6,470 nucleotides of DNA from an uncultured bacterium (GTDB lineage Bacteria > Bacillota_I > Bacilli_A > RF39 > UBA660): positions 1-6,470 of the forward strand of contig CASEKZ010000080.1 in NCBI GenBank assembly GCA_949288625.1, given 5' to 3'. The number at the start of each line of letters is the position of its first letter. The first letter of the stretch is position 1. The notes beneath the pieces were generated by a model. The model was not told the origin of the DNA, did no database searches, and was given only the letters and a program-made list of their open reading frames with translations. Shown piece by piece: positions 5,697-6,470 of the stretch. A program made the translations under genes and the position numbers.

Positions 5697-6410
5697 ATGA
5701 ACAATAATGTTTTTGCACATCGTGGCTATCATGATGGTAATAAAAACGTTCCTGAAAATTCAATCTTATCTTTTAAAAGAGCTGTTAAATATGGTTACGC
5801 AATAGAGTTGGATGTTCACTTGTTAAAAGATGATAACGTAGTTGTTTTTCATGATTATAACTTAAAAAGAATGTGCGGAGTTGATAAGAGAATTGAAGAG
5901 TGTACTTATAATGAATTATTGAGATTAAATTTATTAAATACTAAGGAAAAAATTCCTTTATTAAGTGATGCTTTATCCATTATAAATGGTAAAGTACCAG
6001 TTTTAATTGAAACTAAAATGATAAGATATAATGGTAAACTAGAAGAAAAAGTATCTAAAATAATAAAATCTTATAAAGGAAAAATACTAGTTCAAAGTTT
6101 TAATTGGAAATCTATTTTATGGTTTAAAAAAAATATGAAAAATATATCTAGAGGAATACTTATGTTAGATGCAATAAATAATAAAACCATTAGTATCTCT
6201 AGCATGACTATAAAAACATTTATATTTGATTTAGTCCTAAAGACTAACTTTATTTCACAAAGTATTAACTCATTTCCTAATAAATATTTAGCTTTAAAAA
6301 GAAAAAAGAAAAAAATAATTGCGTGGACTATTAAAACAAAAAAAGATTATGAAAAAGGTAAAAAATATTGTGATTATCTAATATGTGAAAATATGGAGAA
6401 ATTTTATTAA
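5697..6410 (+). CDS. Glycerophosphodiester phosphodiesterase (GDPD family)
   Basis: The 237-residue product is a complete GDPD-family TIM-barrel enzyme, which hydrolyses glycerophosphodiesters to glycerol 3-phosphate and an alcohol. H8-R9-G10 and H52-D53 supply the catalytic histidines. E37 and D39 in IELDVHL and E105 in PVLIETKM fit the metal ligands. PENS (19-22) and the C-terminal AWTIKTKKDY segment are also typical. No signal peptide or membrane segment is seen, so it is probably cytoplasmic and acts in phospholipid turnover or scavenging. It is the last gene of the apparent operon with the RluA and ArsC/Spx-family genes, with a 14-base gap and no promoter evident there. The stop at 6408-6410 is intact. 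Confidence 0.92.
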   Translation: MNNNVFAHRGYHDGNKNVPENSILSFKRAVKYGYAIELDVHLLKDDNVVVFHDYNLKRMCGVDKRIEECTYNELLRLNLLNTKEKIPLLSDALSIINGKVPVLIETKMIRYNGKLEEKVSKIIKSYKGKILVQSFNWKSILWFKKNMKNISRGILMLDAINNKTISISSMTIKTFIFDLVLKTNFISQSINSFPNKYLALKRKKKKIIAWTIKTKKDYEKGKKYCDYLICENMEKFY

Positions 6411-6439
6411 GTTTTTATATCTTTTCATAGGAAGTAAAA

Positions 6440-6460
6440 TTAATTACATTTTTTAATTAA
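6440..6460. other. Weak all-AT inverted repeat in the 3' intergenic region
   Basis: TTAATTA (6440-6446) and TAATTAA (6454-6460) form a 7-base A-T stem with a 7-base loop after the phosphodiesterase gene. There is no G-C pair and no clean T run after it, so it is at best a marginal terminator. Nothing else is recognisable in 6411-6470 before the window ends. Confidence 0.2.
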
Positions 6461-6470
6461 GTTAATAAAA

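Noticed and set aside
5517..5732. Reverse-strand frame across the ArsC/Spx-family gene end
   Set aside because: It has no recognisable motif and overlaps two well-supported forward genes.

Overview
The window looks like part of a chromosome from a very AT-rich, low-GC Gram-positive bacterium of the Bacillota, possibly one of the small-genome gut Bacilli or Clostridia. The evidence is the base composition seen by eye, AGGAG-type ribosome binding sites, TTGACA/TATAAT-type promoters, and the gene families present. TGA acts as a stop at 4070-4072 and the tryptophans of the recognisable families are encoded by TGG, so the standard bacterial code applies rather than the Mycoplasma code. A PerR-type peroxide sensor paired with rubrerythrin suggests an anaerobe or microaerophile. 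All nine genes lie on the + strand, and no stretch over 300 bases lacks a gene.

Region 1 (1-960) holds an Rpn-family PD-(D/E)XK nuclease/transposase-like gene that runs to the left edge. Its conserved N-terminus and its body are in different frames, joined at a five-G run at 62-66. The gene ends at an intrinsic terminator. Region 2 (about 969-3641) is a likely operon of a histidine phosphatase, a CorA-type metal transporter whose start overlaps the phosphatase end by 8 bases, and an AI-2E-family membrane protein 28 bases further on.

Region 3 (3628-4638) is the best-defined regulatory unit. A consensus promoter (TTGACA, 17-base spacer, TATACT) begins inside the end of the preceding gene. It is followed directly by a perfect 11+1+11 palindrome resembling a Per box, then a PerR-type regulator and, one base later, rubrerythrin, closed by a terminator. 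The layout fits an autoregulated peroxide-responsive operon in which PerR represses itself and the peroxide-reducing rubrerythrin.

Region 4 (4653-6410) is a tightly packed set: an RluA-family pseudouridine synthase, an ArsC/Spx-family thioredoxin-fold protein 1 base later, and a glycerophosphodiester phosphodiesterase 14 bases after that. No promoter is evident between the rubrerythrin terminator and this group, so it may depend partly on read-through.

I see no CRISPR array, phage, rRNA, tRNA, riboswitch or wholly unknown gene. Most of the window is ordinary housekeeping and stress-response content. The points most worth a second look are the frameshift in the Rpn gene and the PerR operator/promoter arrangement.
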